Source: Paenibacillus sp. G2S3 (lineage in GTDB: Bacteria; Bacillota; Bacilli; Paenibacillales; Paenibacillaceae). From it: a stretch of 64,000 nt of DNA. Of this stretch, positions 63,480 to 64,000 are shown in pieces. The translations under genes and the position numbers were made by a program. Numbering within the stretch: position 1 is the stretch's first letter; each line of letters begins with the position of its first letter. Under the pieces are notes generated by a model that did no database searches, had not been told where the DNA came from, and saw only the letters and a program-made list of their open reading frames with translations. The stretch lies in assembly GCF_030123105.1 (NCBI RefSeq), contig NZ_CP126095.1, forward strand, positions 5,704,001 through 5,768,000, written 5' to 3'.

Positions 63480-63530
63480 AAAACGATAAAAAACTGCAAC
63501 TCAATCATGAGCTTGCAGTTTTTTATCGTT
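63480..63530. terminator. Strong bidirectional terminator between convergent genes
   Basis: AACGATAAAAAACTGCAA pairs with TTGCAGTTTTTTATCGTT around a 12 nt loop, with A/T runs inside the stem. It ends both the exporter operon and the methyltransferase gene. Confidence 0.9.
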
Positions 63531-63557
63531 AATACTCTGTTCCTTTTTTAAAGCAGC

Positions 63558-64000
63558 TTAAACCTTCCGCTGCCGCATTCCCTCAAACAGCAAAATCGTC
63601 GCTGCCATCGCCGCATTCAGCGATTCCGCCCGCCCTGCCATCGGGATAATGATACTCTTGTCCACGAGTCGCGCCGTTTCCGGCGAAATCCCCTTACCCT
63701 CGCTGCCAATCAACAACCACTGGCTGCCATGAAAATCGTGCTCATAGCATGATTCTTCACCCTGAAGCGAAGTGCTCACCAGCAGTGTCCCATTTTCCCG
63801 GGCCTGTGGCAAAATCTCACTTAAATCTCCCTCCACCACAGGGAGATGGAACATTGAGCCCATCGTGGAACGAATGGTCTTCGGATTGTAGAGGTCGGCA
63901 CACCCTTGGCCGAGGATCACTCCGTCTGCTTCCGCTGCATCCGCGCTGCGGATGATGGTGCCGACATTGCCGGGGTCCTGGACACCGTCCAGGACAACCA
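63558..64000 (-). CDS. TrmH/SpoU-family RNA 2'-O-methyltransferase, C-terminal part (5' end outside window)
   Basis: The frame is open to the right edge. All three SpoU motifs are present in the visible ~147 residues: DPGNVGTIIRSADA (motif 1), WLLIGSEGKGIS (motif 2) and IPMAGRAESLNAAMAATILL (motif 3, deep trefoil knot SAM site). It methylates a ribose in rRNA or tRNA; which nucleotide cannot be told from this part. A substrate-binding N-terminal domain (SpoU_sub_bind) may lie outside. It converges with the exporter operon. Confidence 0.92.
   Translation of the reverse strand, partial: VVLDGVQDPGNVGTIIRSADAAEADGVILGQGCADLYNPKTIRSTMGSMFHLPVVEGDLSEILPQARENGTLLVSTSLQGEESCYEHDFHGSQWLLIGSEGKGISPETARLVDKSIIIPMAGRAESLNAAMAATILLFEGMRQRKV

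Overview
The window looks like chromosome of a Paenibacillus-type member of the Bacillota. The evidence is a giant S-layer-homology (SLH) surface protein, a collagen-like exosporium-type protein, LplA/LplB/YtcP sugar ABC systems paired with YesM/YesN/AraC regulators, a LicT/RAT-controlled beta-glucoside PTS, Fur 7-1-7 boxes, a FapR-type operator at a fabH gene and a ydaO-type c-di-AMP riboswitch. No rRNA, tRNA, transposase, prophage or CRISPR array was seen. Calls rest on reading the sequence and on recalled family features; no database search was run.

Layout. 1-10 kb: the tail of a LacI regulator, a 7.5 kb gene for a cell-surface protein with two separate phosphoesterase domains, fabH with a FapR-like site, and a lipoprotein. 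10-20 kb: a MATE transporter with a divergent AraC regulator, then a carbohydrate ABC importer (two permeases and a lipoprotein binding protein) with a divergent membrane AraC sensor-regulator. 19.6-22.5 kb: remnants of a sucrose-phosphorylase-like gene and a LacI gene, then a collagen-like protein. 22.8-26.1 kb: a selenium module (cysteine desulfurase, mnmH/selU, selD) for tRNA 2-selenouridine. 26.3-28.7 kb: an alpha/beta hydrolase behind a c-di-AMP riboswitch, a 57-residue protein and a Nif3-family protein. 28.8-40.2 kb: a xylo-oligosaccharide locus (GH10, GH43, ABC importer, one YesM kinase, two YesN regulators). 40.4-48.5 kb: Ada, an isocitrate-lyase/PEP-mutase family enzyme, an EamA transporter with an attenuator-like leader, a copper-amine-oxidase-N-type surface protein and a class B PBP. 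49-52.2 kb: a Fur-boxed siderophore uptake pair (fused double permease plus binding protein). 52.3-58 kb: licT, bglP, a GH1 enzyme and a LacI regulator. 58-63.4 kb: a two-component system and a heterodimeric ABC exporter. The right edge is a TrmH-family rRNA methyltransferase.

Two window-wide observations matter most. First, a roughly 180 bp imperfect palindrome occurs three times between genes (near 10.6, 22.6 and 48.8 kb). Its sequence is diverged, but the GGAC/GTCC core spacing is almost invariant (50, 71 and 50 nt; one 49). I know of no named family for it. Second, from about 21.4 kb onward some twenty genes are interrupted by single-base indels, nearly all one missing base in a homopolymer, while the first 21 kb is clean. 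Each repair restores an ordinary full-length protein, so these are more likely base-calling errors than pseudogenes. They are annotated here as whole genes with the break marked.
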